Assembly: GCA_039519185.1 (NCBI GenBank)
Contig: CM076847.1
Coordinates: 51,095,708 to 51,159,707 of the forward strand
Direction of reading: 5' to 3'
Length of the DNA stretch: 64,000 nt
DNA from: Astragalus membranaceus
Lineage: Eukaryota; Streptophyta; Magnoliopsida; Fabales; Fabaceae
Part shown: positions 55,278-64,000 of the stretch, piece by piece
Layout of the letters: each line of letters opens with the position of its first letter
How positions within the stretch are numbered: the first letter of the stretch is position 1
The notes under the pieces: model-generated
The model's input: the letters and a program-made list of their open reading frames with translations, nothing else
The model's database searches: none
What the model was told of the DNA's origin: nothing
Program-made: the position numbers and the translations under genes

Positions 55278-55581
55278 TGATCAATACGATGGGTTGTTGT
55301 TGATGACGTTGATCGGTCGCTGTGATGAGGGACCGAGTTGTAAGCCGCACGCGGGTGGTACCTGCAAAGGCACTCCAACGCTCAAGTCAGAGGTGCTTCA
55401 ACGGGCAGGGTCACAAGGTGAGTAAAACATACCTGAAGCCACATGCTGGTGTGGTATATATAGCACTGCGATCTGGCCGTTGCGCAAATCACGGGGCCGG
55501 CCGCATCTTGCGGAGCAAGGCCGATAATGGGCTGCGCTGGGCCTACTGACTGAAATTGGGCTTCGAGCCCACTCCAGAACA
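55278..55581 (-). repeat. Putative 3' LTR of Tat element M
   Basis: On the minus strand it would run from TGTTCTGGAGTGGG, directly after a GGGGGGCAAC polypurine tract, to GTATTGATCA. It has TATATATA near 55457-55464. The inner edge is well placed by the purine tract. The outer edge is a guess because the other LTR is not in the window. Confidence 0.5.
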
Positions 55582-55592
55582 GTTGCCCCCCA
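55582..55592 (-). promoter_or_regulatory. Polypurine tract of Tat element M
   Basis: The minus strand reads TGGGGGGCAAC beside the LTR tip TGTTCTGG. A similar G-run lies at 55634-55640, so a different site is possible. Confidence 0.55.
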
Positions 55593-55883
55593 AGCCTGGG
55601 TCGCCTGGGGGCGGGCTAAGGCTTGATTCCTTGCCCCCCAGCGTGGTCGCAAACGACCGTTCTGGTACCATGACTGGTCGAGCGTAGATTGGTTGATTGC
55701 GTGGTCGCTGCCACGCGACCTGGTCACACGGTGCCAGGTGCCGCCTGACAATAAATCGTCATGAGTGCTGAGGCGACAGTTGCTTTTTTTGAGGTGACGT
55801 TTAGAGACTCGAGGAGTTTAAGCAGTGATGGTACATGAAGAGTCGCGCCTCTTCACTTCCCGCCCATGGTGATGGTTGGCCCC

Positions 55884-55895
55884 TTATATATATAG
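55884..55895 (+). promoter_or_regulatory. TATA box for the antisense gene of element M
   Basis: TTATATATATAG lies in otherwise GC-richer DNA, in plus orientation, about 370 bp upstream of the antisense gene's ATG. Transcription would start near 55920. It is distinct from the LTR TATA on the other strand. Confidence 0.6.
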
Positions 55896-56056
55896 AGCTC
55901 GTAGGGCACATCACTTACACGTTTCTCCGAATTCTCCGCTGCTCTCGCTGATCGCTCGCATCAAGCTCGCTCGCTTCTGCCAACGCTCGCTCGCTACCGT
56001 CTAAGCTCGCTTGTTCTCGCGAAGCTCGCTCGTAATCACCTTTGATCGTATTCCAG

Positions 56057-56187
56057 GTAACTACGACCGCTCTTACTTTGTTTGAATATTTATGTTCCAC
56101 CTGATGGAGGGGGTGTCAGGTCTGGGGACGACCACGTCGCCCCTTCCCACGCGCGAGCAAGACCCTGACCGTTATTCCCCTCCACAG
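56057..56187 (+). other. Putative 5' UTR intron of the antisense gene
   Basis: The donor TTCCAG/GTAACT and the acceptor CCCCTCCACAG/G bound 131 bp. Removing it takes out the ATGs at 56091 and 56103 that precede the long frame. Confidence 0.55.
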
Positions 56188-56257
56188 GTTCATTCTGGCG
56201 CGGACTAAACAAACCCGCCGCATATTTGGAGTCCCGGCCGTTTCTCTAGCGCAAAAC

Positions 56258-58425
56258 ATGACACGACCAGTGGAACAGAGTCCTGCACATGCCCGGTCGT
56301 CCTCTTCTAGCGACGAATCTTCTTCCTCTGGGTCTTCGTCCCAGAACTCAACAGCATCAAGCAGATCCGGAACGCGGCCGGACAGAAGTGGGGCCCCGTA
56401 CTCCGAGGGGGTAGTTGCTGATATTGCAGAGAGCAACGCACGGGTTGCCTCTGAGGAAGGTGCTGACCATGCTGCGACCGAGGTACTCGAGGCGGCCGAC
56501 AGAGATCAGCAGGGCAACCATGGAGAAGATCCTGAGGTTGCTGCTGCGCAGGATATGTCTTGGGTTTCTCTCAACCTGAGGGGTCAGCGCAGCAAGATTC
56601 AACGGGGAAGCCAAGACCTGGAGTTTCTTGCGGCCGAGCTGAATGAAGGTTGGAGGGTGGAAGGTATGGCCAAGGGCGAAGATATTGCGGCCTGGACTGA
56701 TGTGTTAAAATTCACCATGTACCGCATCGTTTTCGAACGTATGGGTATAATTCCACCATTCACCAGGTTCCAACGCATGGCTCTAAGGTATCTTCAGGTC
56801 GCCCCTTCTCAGCTGAACCCGAACGCTTGGGCGTTCCTGCAGGCGTATGAAGATGTCCTAGCGGTTCTGAGACGACCGGTCTCCATCCGACTGTTCTTCC
56901 ATTTGTTTGAGATGAGCTATATTTACGAAAAAGGCTCCAAGGGTGCCCGCAAGGAAGCGGTCTCATTCAAGAACCGGTCGACATACAACTTCTTCAAGCC
57001 ATATCTGGAATCATTGACGACCGGGTGGAAGAAGGAATTCTTTTGGGTCGTTCCTGAGTCGGCCGAGGCCCAAAATGCGATCGCCCAAATGGCCAACGAT
57101 CAAGAAGGAACCCCCCTGTTTCCTACAGTGTGGAGTTTCAACCACTTCTCCAAGAAACCGGGCCAATATGCTTTTAAGGACGCTGATTTGGACGACCTGG
57201 ACAGGGAAACGATCCATAGACTGCGAAGGATTGCGTCCCTAGTCCCTGAGGGTCGCATCAAAGTTAAAAACATTGTTGATGCTCGTACCAAGAAGAATGT
57301 CAAGGCCGCTCTTGGTCGGTGGTCGCTCACACCTTTTATTTTCTGTCACTTTATTTTGTTAAATGTTTCTAACCATCTGCTTTTGCCTTTGCAGTTAAGA
57401 TGGCCAACATGGGGGACTTCGATCTGTTGGAGCAATGGGCGGCCGAGGATGGCGATACTTCGCCCGCCCGCGTCATACCGGTGGCTCAATCTGGGGGTAC
57501 ACCTCAAACTGCTGCGACCGGATCTCAGCCTGATCGCCAGGCTCCTCGGGCGGGCACACCAGCCCAAGCGATCGACCTGAGCAGCCCACCCAAACATCAA
57601 GGAAAATCCAAGAGAAACAGGTCGGTCGATGATGGGGGCGAGAAGAAGAAGCACAAGAGTGGAAAAAGCCACGGGCCCAACATCGACCTGCTTGGGTTGG
57701 GTGATGAAGACTGTGCCCGCTTCAAGGAGGAACCTTTCGAGGTGATGGCCGAGGCAATGAAGGCCGCTGGCGTTCTGTTCAAGAGGTACCGAGATGAAGA
57801 ATCAGATCGCTTGGAAGGTAGGCGTCTCGTCCATAGATATTCATTGCTTGAAGACGACCTAGTCGATAAAACTTTTAAATTGAATTCTGCCTTGTCATTG
57901 CTCGCAGAAATGAGGGGTGAGCGAGACGGCCTGCTCAAGAAAATGAAAGAGCTCGAACCAACAATCGAAGCGGCCGCTGACAATGAGAGGAAGCTTGTGG
58001 AAGCAGAACGCCAGCTTGTGGCTGCTGTCTCTGCTCAAACACTGGCCGAGTCTTCTCTGAACAAGGCGGTCGCTGACAAAGAAAAAGCAGAGAAAGAGGT
58101 CGAACGCCTCTCTTCCAAGAATAAAGAGCTGTCCAGCCAGGTCGCTGGGCTGAAAACTGAGATGGAGGCGGTGGAGGCGGAAAAAGACAGTTTAAGAGGT
58201 CGCTACAAGGCCGTTCTTGACAAGGCGAAGGGAGCTGCGGAGGGTCAGTTCGAAAATGCGGTCGGCCAGATCAAGATCCTCTATCCTGATTTGCAGGTCG
58301 ATCGCGAGATCGTTCAAAGCATGCATCGAGCGACCGAGCAGAAGATCATTCGCCCTGTGAAGATGTCGAAGGGGAAGGTCCTTCAAGAGGAGGTGGTCAT
58401 CTTTCAAGCCCCCAGCGACTCTTAA
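56258..58425 (+). CDS. Spliced antisense gene of Tat element M (gypsy-type transposon domain)
   Basis: Two coding exons, 56258-57314 and 57395-58425, join across an 80-bp GT-AG intron (CTTG/GTCGGT ... CTTTGCAG/TTAAG) into one frame of 695 residues. Exon one has a Ser-rich start, then a domain with ALRYLQVAPSQLNPNAW at residues about 175-191. This is typical of the 'putative gypsy type transposon' family (PF04195-like) found in antisense ORFs of some plant Tat elements. Exon two has a Lys-rich basic patch (KRNRSVDDGGEKKKHKSGK) and a long coiled coil (RERDGLLKKMKELEP; DKEKAEKEVERLSSKNKEL). Its function is unknown. It lies between pol and the 3' LTR, convergent with pol. Without splicing, exon one would end at 57580. 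Confidence 0.85.
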
Positions 58426-58624
58426 ATTGTAATTTCTTGATGTGTAATCTTTGCCCGCCTGCGAGCGGTGTTTAAATGGGGCGCCCTGGTTTCGACCGAG
58501 GCGTCCTTATTTGTAATTAATGACAATTTCTGACAATTTCTATCTGAATTTCAACCCGTTTAATCGCTTTATACTTGGAATTGATTCTTTATTGATATGG
58601 TCGGTCGCGACCAAAAAATGTCGT

Positions 58625-58795
58625 TTGGGCCATTCGATGGCACTCTTTTTAGGCCGCTCGGCGGCTCTCGCTTGGGCCATTCGATGGCACTCTTTTTAGG
58701 CCGCTCGGCGGCTCTCGCTTGGGCCATTCGATGGCACTCTTTTTAGGCCGCTCGGCGGCTTTCGCTTGGGCCATTCGATGGCACTCTTCTGGTCG
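58625..58795. repeat. 47-bp tandem repeat between convergent genes
   Basis: Three full units (58625, 58672 and 58719) and a partial fourth contain TTGGGCCATTCGATGGCACT and AGGCCGCTCGGCGGCT. The array sits between the stop of the antisense gene (58425) and the stop of pol (58949). The inverted repeat GCCGCTCGGCGGC could form a stem. Confidence 0.93.
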
Positions 58796-58948
58796 CTCGA
58801 CTGCTACTCGCATGGTGAGCGACCGTGCATTCAGTTTGCATGAAAATAAAATACACAAGTCAAATTTTAAGGTCGGTCCTCAGTAAAAAACCCCAGTGGG
58901 GAAAAAGAGCGACCGCCTGTTCTTTATTGATCAATTGATGTTTACAAC

Positions 58949-61900
58949 TTAGACATAATATTTTCTCAATTTGTCAGCGTTCCATGTTCTGGGGATGGTC
59001 GCCCCTTCCATGGTTTCCAGCTCGTACGCTCCCTTTCCAGTCTTGCTGATGACACGGTATGGTCCTTCCCAATTGGGGGCGAGCTTTCCTTGGCGAGCGT
59101 TCTTATTTCCTACGTCGGCCCTCCTGAGGACTAGCTGCCCAATGGAGAATTCCCTCTTCTGGACGCGGGCGTTGTATCTTGCAGCGACCTTCTGTTTGAT
59201 GAGTTGCTCCCTAAGTGACGCCTTGGTTCGCAGCTCATCAACTAGGTCGAGTTCTTCTCTTGTTGCTTGTTCATTTGCGGCCGGGGTTGGTGGATTGGTC
59301 GTCCTCCAACTTAGCTCTCCCATCTCAATCGGGATGACAGCGTCAGTACCATAGACCAGTCTAAATGGTGACTCCCCGGTCGATGAGTGGGGGGTCGTTC
59401 TGTAGGCCCAAAGGACCGACTGTAGCTCTTCTGCCCAATTGCCTTTGGCTTCATCTAACCTTCTTTTCAGCCCGCGTAGTACTACCCTGTTGGCCGCTTC
59501 TGCCTGGCCATTGGTTTGTGGGTGCTCGACCGAGGTGAAACGCTGTTTCACGCCAAGGTCGGCCAGCATTTCTCTAAATTTTCTGTCAGCGAACTGAGTT
59601 CCATTGTCGGTCACCAGTTGTTGGGGCACGCCAAAGCGGGCGAGCACATTTCGACCAAAGAACTTGGATACCTTCGCTGAGGTAATGGTGGCAAGTGGCT
59701 CTGCTTCTATCCACTTGGTGAAGTAGTCGATCGCGACGATCAGGAATTTCAGCTGACCTGGTGCAGGTGGAAAAGGGCCGAGCAGGTCCATGCCCCACCA
59801 AGCGAACGGCCATGGTGGGGTCAAGCTGTGTAGTTCTGATGAGGGCGCTATGTGCACGTCGGCATGGATTTGGCATTTCTTGCACTTCCGAACTAGTAAC
59901 TTAGCGTCTTCATCCATGGTCGGCCAATAATATCCGGCCCTGAGTGCCTTCTTAGCAATCGACCGACCACCTTGGTGGCTACCACAATCTCCCTCATGTA
60001 TGTCTCTTAGTACATGGTCGGCCTCGACCGACGTAAGGCATCTCAGCAGTGGGGATGAAAAGCCCCTTCTATACAGTCTTCCTTCAATTACTGAATATTT
60101 GGTCGCCCGCAACCTCAGGAGCTTTGCTGCCTTCTGGTCGCAAGGTTCTATTCCGCTGAGAATATACTGCAAAATAGGAGTGATCCAGTCTTTGTCTGAG
60201 TCGACCGCTAGAATGGCTAATGGCTGGGCGGGCTTAGTTGAAACGCTCGGTCGCGTTAATGTCTCCTGAATTAGACTTCTGTGATTCCCAGGAGCCTTTG
60301 TACTGGCTAACTTTGAAAGGATGTCAGCCCTCACGTTCTCTGTCCTGGGGACGTGCTTAACTTCTGCTCGGTCGAATTGCCTGAGCAGGTCCCTTACCTT
60401 GGCCAAATAATTCTTCAGGACGTCGTCCTTTGCGTCGTATAGGTCCTGAATTTGGGATACTACCAGTAGAGAGTCGGAGTGAAGTTCGACACGGTCGACA
60501 TTAAACTCTTTGGCTAGCTGCAGCCCGGCAATGCACGCTTCATACTCGGCCTGATTGTTTGAAGTGTGAAATGCAAAAGTTAAAGACACTTCAACAGTAA
60601 GTCCTTCTGAGTTCTCAAGTATCAAGCCGGCCCCACTTCCTTTGCTGTTGGAGGACCCGTCTACGTGCAAAGTCCAGGTAGTGACGGCTTGATCGTCTGG
60701 TATTGGGGTCATCTCAGCGATGAAGTCGGCCAACACTTGTGCCTTAGCGGCCGATCTGGCCTCAAACTTGATTCCAAACTCACTGAGTTCCACAGCCCAC
60801 TTGATCATACGCCCTGCAAGGTCAGGTCGGTGAAGGATTTGCCTAATAGGCTGGTCGGTCCTTACCACGACCTGATGGGCCACGAAATAAGGACGTAATC
60901 TCCGAGCGGCCACAAGTAATGCCAAGGCTAGTTTCTCGATCTTCTGGTATCTGATTTCTGGGCCTTGAAACACCTTGCTGATAAAATAGACCGGGTTTTG
61001 CTTTAGGTCGCATTCCCTGACCAGAACGGCGCTCATGGCTTCGTCCGTTATGGCCAAGTACAAGTAAAGTGTCTCCCCCGGTTGCGGCTTGGTCATGATG
61101 GGCGGGTTGGTCAGTGCCGCCTTCAGCTCGTCTAATGCTCGCTGGCATTGATCGGTCCATTCAAATTCGACCTCTTTCTTCAAAAGCTTGAACAGTGGAA
61201 GAGATTTGCACGCTGATTTAGGTATGAATCGTGATAGGGCAGCGACCATACCATTCAATTGCTGGATCTCTTTCTTCGTAGTGGGCGGCCTCATGTCGGC
61301 GACCGCCCTACACTTATCAGGGTTCGCTTCAATCCCTCGCTCTGTTAAGTGGAAGCCCAGGAACTTGCCCGCCCTTACTCCGAAGGTGCACTTCTCTGGA
61401 TTCAACCTTAAAGAATTCTTCCTTGCTTCCTCGAAGATTTCCCTTAGGTCGTTGATATGGTCTTGGTCGGTCTTGCTCTTAATGATCATGTCATCCAAGT
61501 AGACTTCTGATATTCGACCGATCTGCCGCCTGAAAACCTTGCTCATCATTCTCTGATAGGTCGCTCCGGCGTTCTTGAGACCAAAAGGCATTACCTTGTA
61601 CTGGAAATTTCCCCGATCGGTCATGAACGCGGTCTTATGCCGATCGGGTGGGTACATGGTGATCTGATTGTATCCTGAATAGGCGTCTAGAAAAGACAGA
61701 AGTTTATAGCCCGCTGCCCCGTCGACCAATTTGTCAATGCTTGGTAGTGGAAAGGCGTCCTTCGGGCATGCCTTGTTCAGGTCGGTATAGTCGACGCACA
61801 TGCGCCACTTACCATTTTTCTTCTTTACCAACACGACGTTGGAGAGCCATGTTGTATACTTGATCTCCTCAATGAAATTGGCCTTGATGAGGTCGTCAAC

Positions 61901-64000
61901 TGCCTGGGCGGCCGCCAATGCTTTCTCTTCACTCTGAGTTCGCCTCCTTTGTGCGACCGGCCTTGCTGTCTCATCAACGGACAGTTGGTGGCAGGCAATT
62001 TCAATTGGGATACCGGGCATGTCTGATGCCTGCCATGCAAAAAGGTCCGCGTAATCCCTGAGGCAGGTGATGAGCTCTTGCTTGTCTTCTTCAGGTAGGT
62101 CGCTCCCCAACTTAACTGTTTTAGTTGGGTCGTCCATTAACTGAATATCGATCAATTCCCCGTGGGGCTCAGGCCTCTTGAGCCTATTCTTTAGCTCGCG
62201 GGCTAAATCATCGTCGTCGTCCTCAGGGTCGCTATCAGGGTCGTATCGAGCATCCAGGTCGGCCACATTGACCTGATGCCCCCCTCCAAGATTCTGAGGT
62301 TTAGCATTCGTCACCTCCATGTCACAAATTTCTTGATAGAGGAAATGGCTTCTCATGGCCGCCTCCATGTCGGCCATCACTGTCACCACTTGGTCGTTTT
62401 TACTGTAAAACTTCATCTTCAGATGTACAGTTGAGGCTACGGCCTCCAATTTTCCCAGAGTTGGGCGGCCAATGATGCAGTGGTAACACGATTTGATTGG
62501 CAGAACTAAGAATGTCGTTCTGACCGTCCTGTATGACGTGCTGCCGCTCGTGTCATCTCCAAAAGTGACAAGTAATTCTATCGTCCCCAGTGGGTAGGTG
62601 GTCGCCCCATTGAACCCGGTCAGTGGAGTGGGTACTGCCTGGGGAATAATCTCGCTCCTATCCACATTTAACTTGTCAATCAATTCTTCGAACATGATGT
62701 CGGCCGAGCTCCCTTGGTCGACCAGTATTCTTCTGACCTCAGTGTTGGCCATTACGGCCGATACTACCAAAGGGACATAATTGTTAACTTTTCCATCAAG
62801 CAAGTCTTCGTCCCCAAAGGAAATGGGCGGCCTATTCGAGGCCGGCCGTGGGGTTGAAGTTGAACCGACCATCATGAGTTCGTTCCACTTCCTCTTCATC
62901 GCTTTGTTGGACTCTCTGATGTCCAACGGATTACCTCCATGGATGACCATGGCTACGTTGCGGCCCTTCGATTGTCTGGGGTCGCGTTCTTCCTCTGAAC
63001 TGTTACGCGCTTGCTCGATCGCTGAGTTAACGACCGCCTTACCTTTGTCATTGGCGGGGTGGCCAACGGCTCTTTGATCAGGGCGATCGTTACCTTCATC
63101 TTTGACATATTGCCTCAACTTGCCCTTCTGTATGAGGTCTTCTATGTCATCTTTTAGGGCCATGCAGTCATTGGTGTCATGCCCCTTGCTTTTGTGATAT
63201 CTGCAGTACTTCTTGGTAGGCCGACCTCCTTTCTTCAAAACTAAAGGATCAGGTCGCCTCACACCAGTGAACTCATTGTTCTGGCACTCCGTGAAGATCT
63301 GCGCGATCGGAGTATTCAATTTTGTACGCTGCTCGTACCTCTTGGGTCGGTACTCGGGCTTACTGTCACGGTCTTGCCCCTTGACCGACCTGCCAGTTTC
63401 TTCCTTGGGACGCGCGCGGGCGCCCTTGTCGGCCGCCAATTGCTCCTCATAGCCCATATGGTCGTTGGCCCTTCTGAGGAACAGGCCGAGGTCGTAGTAG
63501 CGGTTCAAAGAGAACTCTTCAGCAAATCTGTGGTTCTTTCTTATACCACGTTTGAGGTACTTCAGCTTGTCCGTATCTGATAGGTTGCGGACTGTGTCGG
63601 CCTCTGTCATGAACCGGTCGATAAACTCCCTCAATGATTCATTTTCTCCTTGGACGACCGAATCCAAGTGCTCTTCGTAACGATATTGACAACGGTTGGC
63701 TGTGTAATTGGCCAAGAACATTGCCACAAGACCTTCCCAAGAAGCGACCGAGTTGGGGCGCAGAGATTCCCACCACTCTAATGCCCGACCTTCGAGCGAC
63801 TGGGGGAAGAGTCTGCACTTCATCGTTCGTCCCAGCTCCCTGTAGCTACAGTAGTTGTTGAAGTACATCAGATGTTTGTCTGGATCCCCGCGACCGTTGA
63901 ACTTGTTCAGGTTTGGGGGCTTCCTCAGGTCCCTTGGGATGCGATAGCGCCTAATCTCGCTGGTGAAAGGCCCCTGTCCGGTCGGGATGGGATTCTGCCC
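58949..64000 (-). CDS. Tat gag-pol polyprotein, partial at the window end
   Basis: Open from the window end to a stop at 58949, over 1,680 codons. Residues are counted from the ATG at 63868; the frame is also open upstream (NLNKFNGRGDPDKHL). Gag has WWESL and the atypical knuckle CRYHKSKGHDTNDC (222-235). The protease has VDQGSS near 384, where Asp-Gln-Gly replaces the usual D-S/T-G. RT has FLDAYSGYNQI (728) and YLDD (790-793). The first RNase H (about 935-1045) lacks its usual Asp/Glu pattern. The second, archaeal-type RNase H starts HVDGSSNSKGSG (1070), with NNQAEYEA and LHSDS. Integrase shows the zinc finger (HEGDCGSHQGG to CKKCQ), WGMDLLGP, VTDNGTQF and HPQTNGQAEAANR. The protein copies RNA to DNA and integrates it. 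It looks intact. Confidence 0.95.
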   Translation of the reverse strand, partial: GQNPIPTGQGPFTSEIRRYRIPRDLRKPPNLNKFNGRGDPDKHLMYFNNYCSYRELGRTMKCRLFPQSLEGRALEWWESLRPNSVASWEGLVAMFLANYTANRCQYRYEEHLDSVVQGENESLREFIDRFMTEADTVRNLSDTDKLKYLKRGIRKNHRFAEEFSLNRYYDLGLFLRRANDHMGYEEQLAADKGARARPKEETGRSVKGQDRDSKPEYRPKRYEQRTKLNTPIAQIFTECQNNEFTGVRRPDPLVLKKGGRPTKKYCRYHKSKGHDTNDCMALKDDIEDLIQKGKLRQYVKDEGNDRPDQRAVGHPANDKGKAVVNSAIEQARNSSEEERDPRQSKGRNVAMVIHGGNPLDIRESNKAMKRKWNELMMVGSTSTPRPASNRPPISFGDEDLLDGKVNNYVPLVVSAVMANTEVRRILVDQGSSADIMFEELIDKLNVDRSEIIPQAVPTPLTGFNGATTYPLGTIELLVTFGDDTSGSTSYRTVRTTFLVLPIKSCYHCIIGRPTLGKLEAVASTVHLKMKFYSKNDQVVTVMADMEAAMRSHFLYQEICDMEVTNAKPQNLGGGHQVNVADLDARYDPDSDPEDDDDDLARELKNRLKRPEPHGELIDIQLMDDPTKTVKLGSDLPEEDKQELITCLRDYADLFAWQASDMPGIPIEIACHQLSVDETARPVAQRRRTQSEEKALAAAQAVDDLIKANFIEEIKYTTWLSNVVLVKKKNGKWRMCVDYTDLNKACPKDAFPLPSIDKLVDGAAGYKLLSFLDAYSGYNQITMYPPDRHKTAFMTDRGNFQYKVMPFGLKNAGATYQRMMSKVFRRQIGRISEVYLDDMIIKSKTDQDHINDLREIFEEARKNSLRLNPEKCTFGVRAGKFLGFHLTERGIEANPDKCRAVADMRPPTTKKEIQQLNGMVAALSRFIPKSACKSLPLFKLLKKEVEFEWTDQCQRALDELKAALTNPPIMTKPQPGETLYLYLAITDEAMSAVLVRECDLKQNPVYFISKVFQGPEIRYQKIEKLALALLVAARRLRPYFVAHQVVVRTDQPIRQILHRPDLAGRMIKWAVELSEFGIKFEARSAAKAQVLADFIAEMTPIPDDQAVTTWTLHVDGSSNSKGSGAGLILENSEGLTVEVSLTFAFHTSNNQAEYEACIAGLQLAKEFNVDRVELHSDSLLVVSQIQDLYDAKDDVLKNYLAKVRDLLRQFDRAEVKHVPRTENVRADILSKLASTKAPGNHRSLIQETLTRPSVSTKPAQPLAILAVDSDKDWITPILQYILSGIEPCDQKAAKLLRLRATKYSVIEGRLYRRGFSSPLLRCLTSVEADHVLRDIHEGDCGSHQGGRSIAKKALRAGYYWPTMDEDAKLLVRKCKKCQIHADVHIAPSSELHSLTPPWPFAWWGMDLLGPFPPAPGQLKFLIVAIDYFTKWIEAEPLATITSAKVSKFFGRNVLARFGVPQQLVTDNGTQFADRKFREMLADLGVKQRFTSVEHPQTNGQAEAANRVVLRGLKRRLDEAKGNWAEELQSVLWAYRTTPHSSTGESPFRLVYGTDAVIPIEMGELSWRTTNPPTPAANEQATREELDLVDELRTKASLREQLIKQKVAARYNARVQKREFSIGQLVLRRADVGNKNARQGKLAPNWEGPYRVISKTGKGAYELETMEGATIPRTWNADKLRKYYV

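Larger units (their letters stand above)
55278..64000 (-). mobile_element. Tat-lineage gypsy element M, 5' end outside the window
   Basis: Higher GC than its surroundings, with recurrent GGTCGG/CGACCG. On the minus strand it holds gag-pol (64000-58949), then an oppositely oriented spliced gene (plus strand, about 55920-58425), a polypurine tract and a putative short LTR. A second RNase H of the archaeal type places it in Tat. The full-length polyprotein suggests a young copy. Confidence 0.88.

Noticed and set aside
55398..55751. 117-codon minus-strand frame
   Set aside because: It overlaps the putative LTR and polypurine tract of element M and matches no protein. It is probably a chance frame in GC-richer DNA.
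57315..57580. Unspliced end of the antisense gene's first exon
   Set aside because: The residues after 57315 change character and overlap exon two in another frame. Splicing at 57314/57395 keeps one long frame.
1..64000. tRNA, rRNA or organelle-derived genes
   Set aside because: I saw no cloverleaf-like gene or ribosomal core sequence. The only tRNA-related stretches are retroelement primer sites.

Overview
The window is transposable-element-rich nuclear DNA from a flowering plant, most likely a eudicot. It has no intact ordinary host gene and nothing bacterial. The signs are plant Ty3/gypsy elements of the Tekay-like chromovirus and Tat lineages, SIRE-like Ty1/copia elements, initiator-Met tRNA primer sites beside LTRs that begin TGTAAC and end GTTACA, a CACTA DNA transposon, GT-AG introns, and AT-rich spacers. 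I cannot name the species.

Layout. 1-4154: 3' half of an internally deleted Tekay element and its LTR. 4155-8375: remnants of two Tat elements in opposite orientations. 8376-13210: SIRE-like copia remnants interrupted by a solo LTR (8960-10635, duplication GAAAG). 13300-15888: scrambled Tekay remnant. 16449-21159: a complete non-autonomous CACTA element (duplication TAT) carrying most of an equilibrative nucleoside transporter (ENT) gene and one exon of a SEN1-like helicase. 21757-24713: a second solo LTR (duplication TCAAG). 25670-54560: a nested stack. An old LTR (B) holds gypsy element A (25981-53979). A's gag is split by Tekay-like element E (28289-51220, duplication TAACC). E is split by Tekay element D (29134-38728, duplication GTCGG) and by copia element F (41179-47330). 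55278-64000: a Tat element (M), cut by the window end, with an intact minus-strand polyprotein and a spliced plus-strand gene between pol and its 3' LTR.

The coding content is selfish: gag, protease, reverse transcriptase, RNase H and integrase of retroelements, mostly broken by stops, frameshifts and deletions. There are three exceptions. The Tat polyprotein is open for over 1,680 codons. Its antisense gene has a TATA box and two plausible introns. The captured ENT fragment keeps seven exons in one frame with usable splice sites.

Most notable: (1) the gene-carrying CACTA element; (2) the antisense spliced gene in Tat element M; (3) two unusual rearrangements, element D with a duplicated target+LTR block and element F with element-interior sequence outside its 5' LTR; (4) a near-perfect 61-bp-arm hairpin; (5) minisatellite and palindrome arrays at recurring positions in several LTR families.
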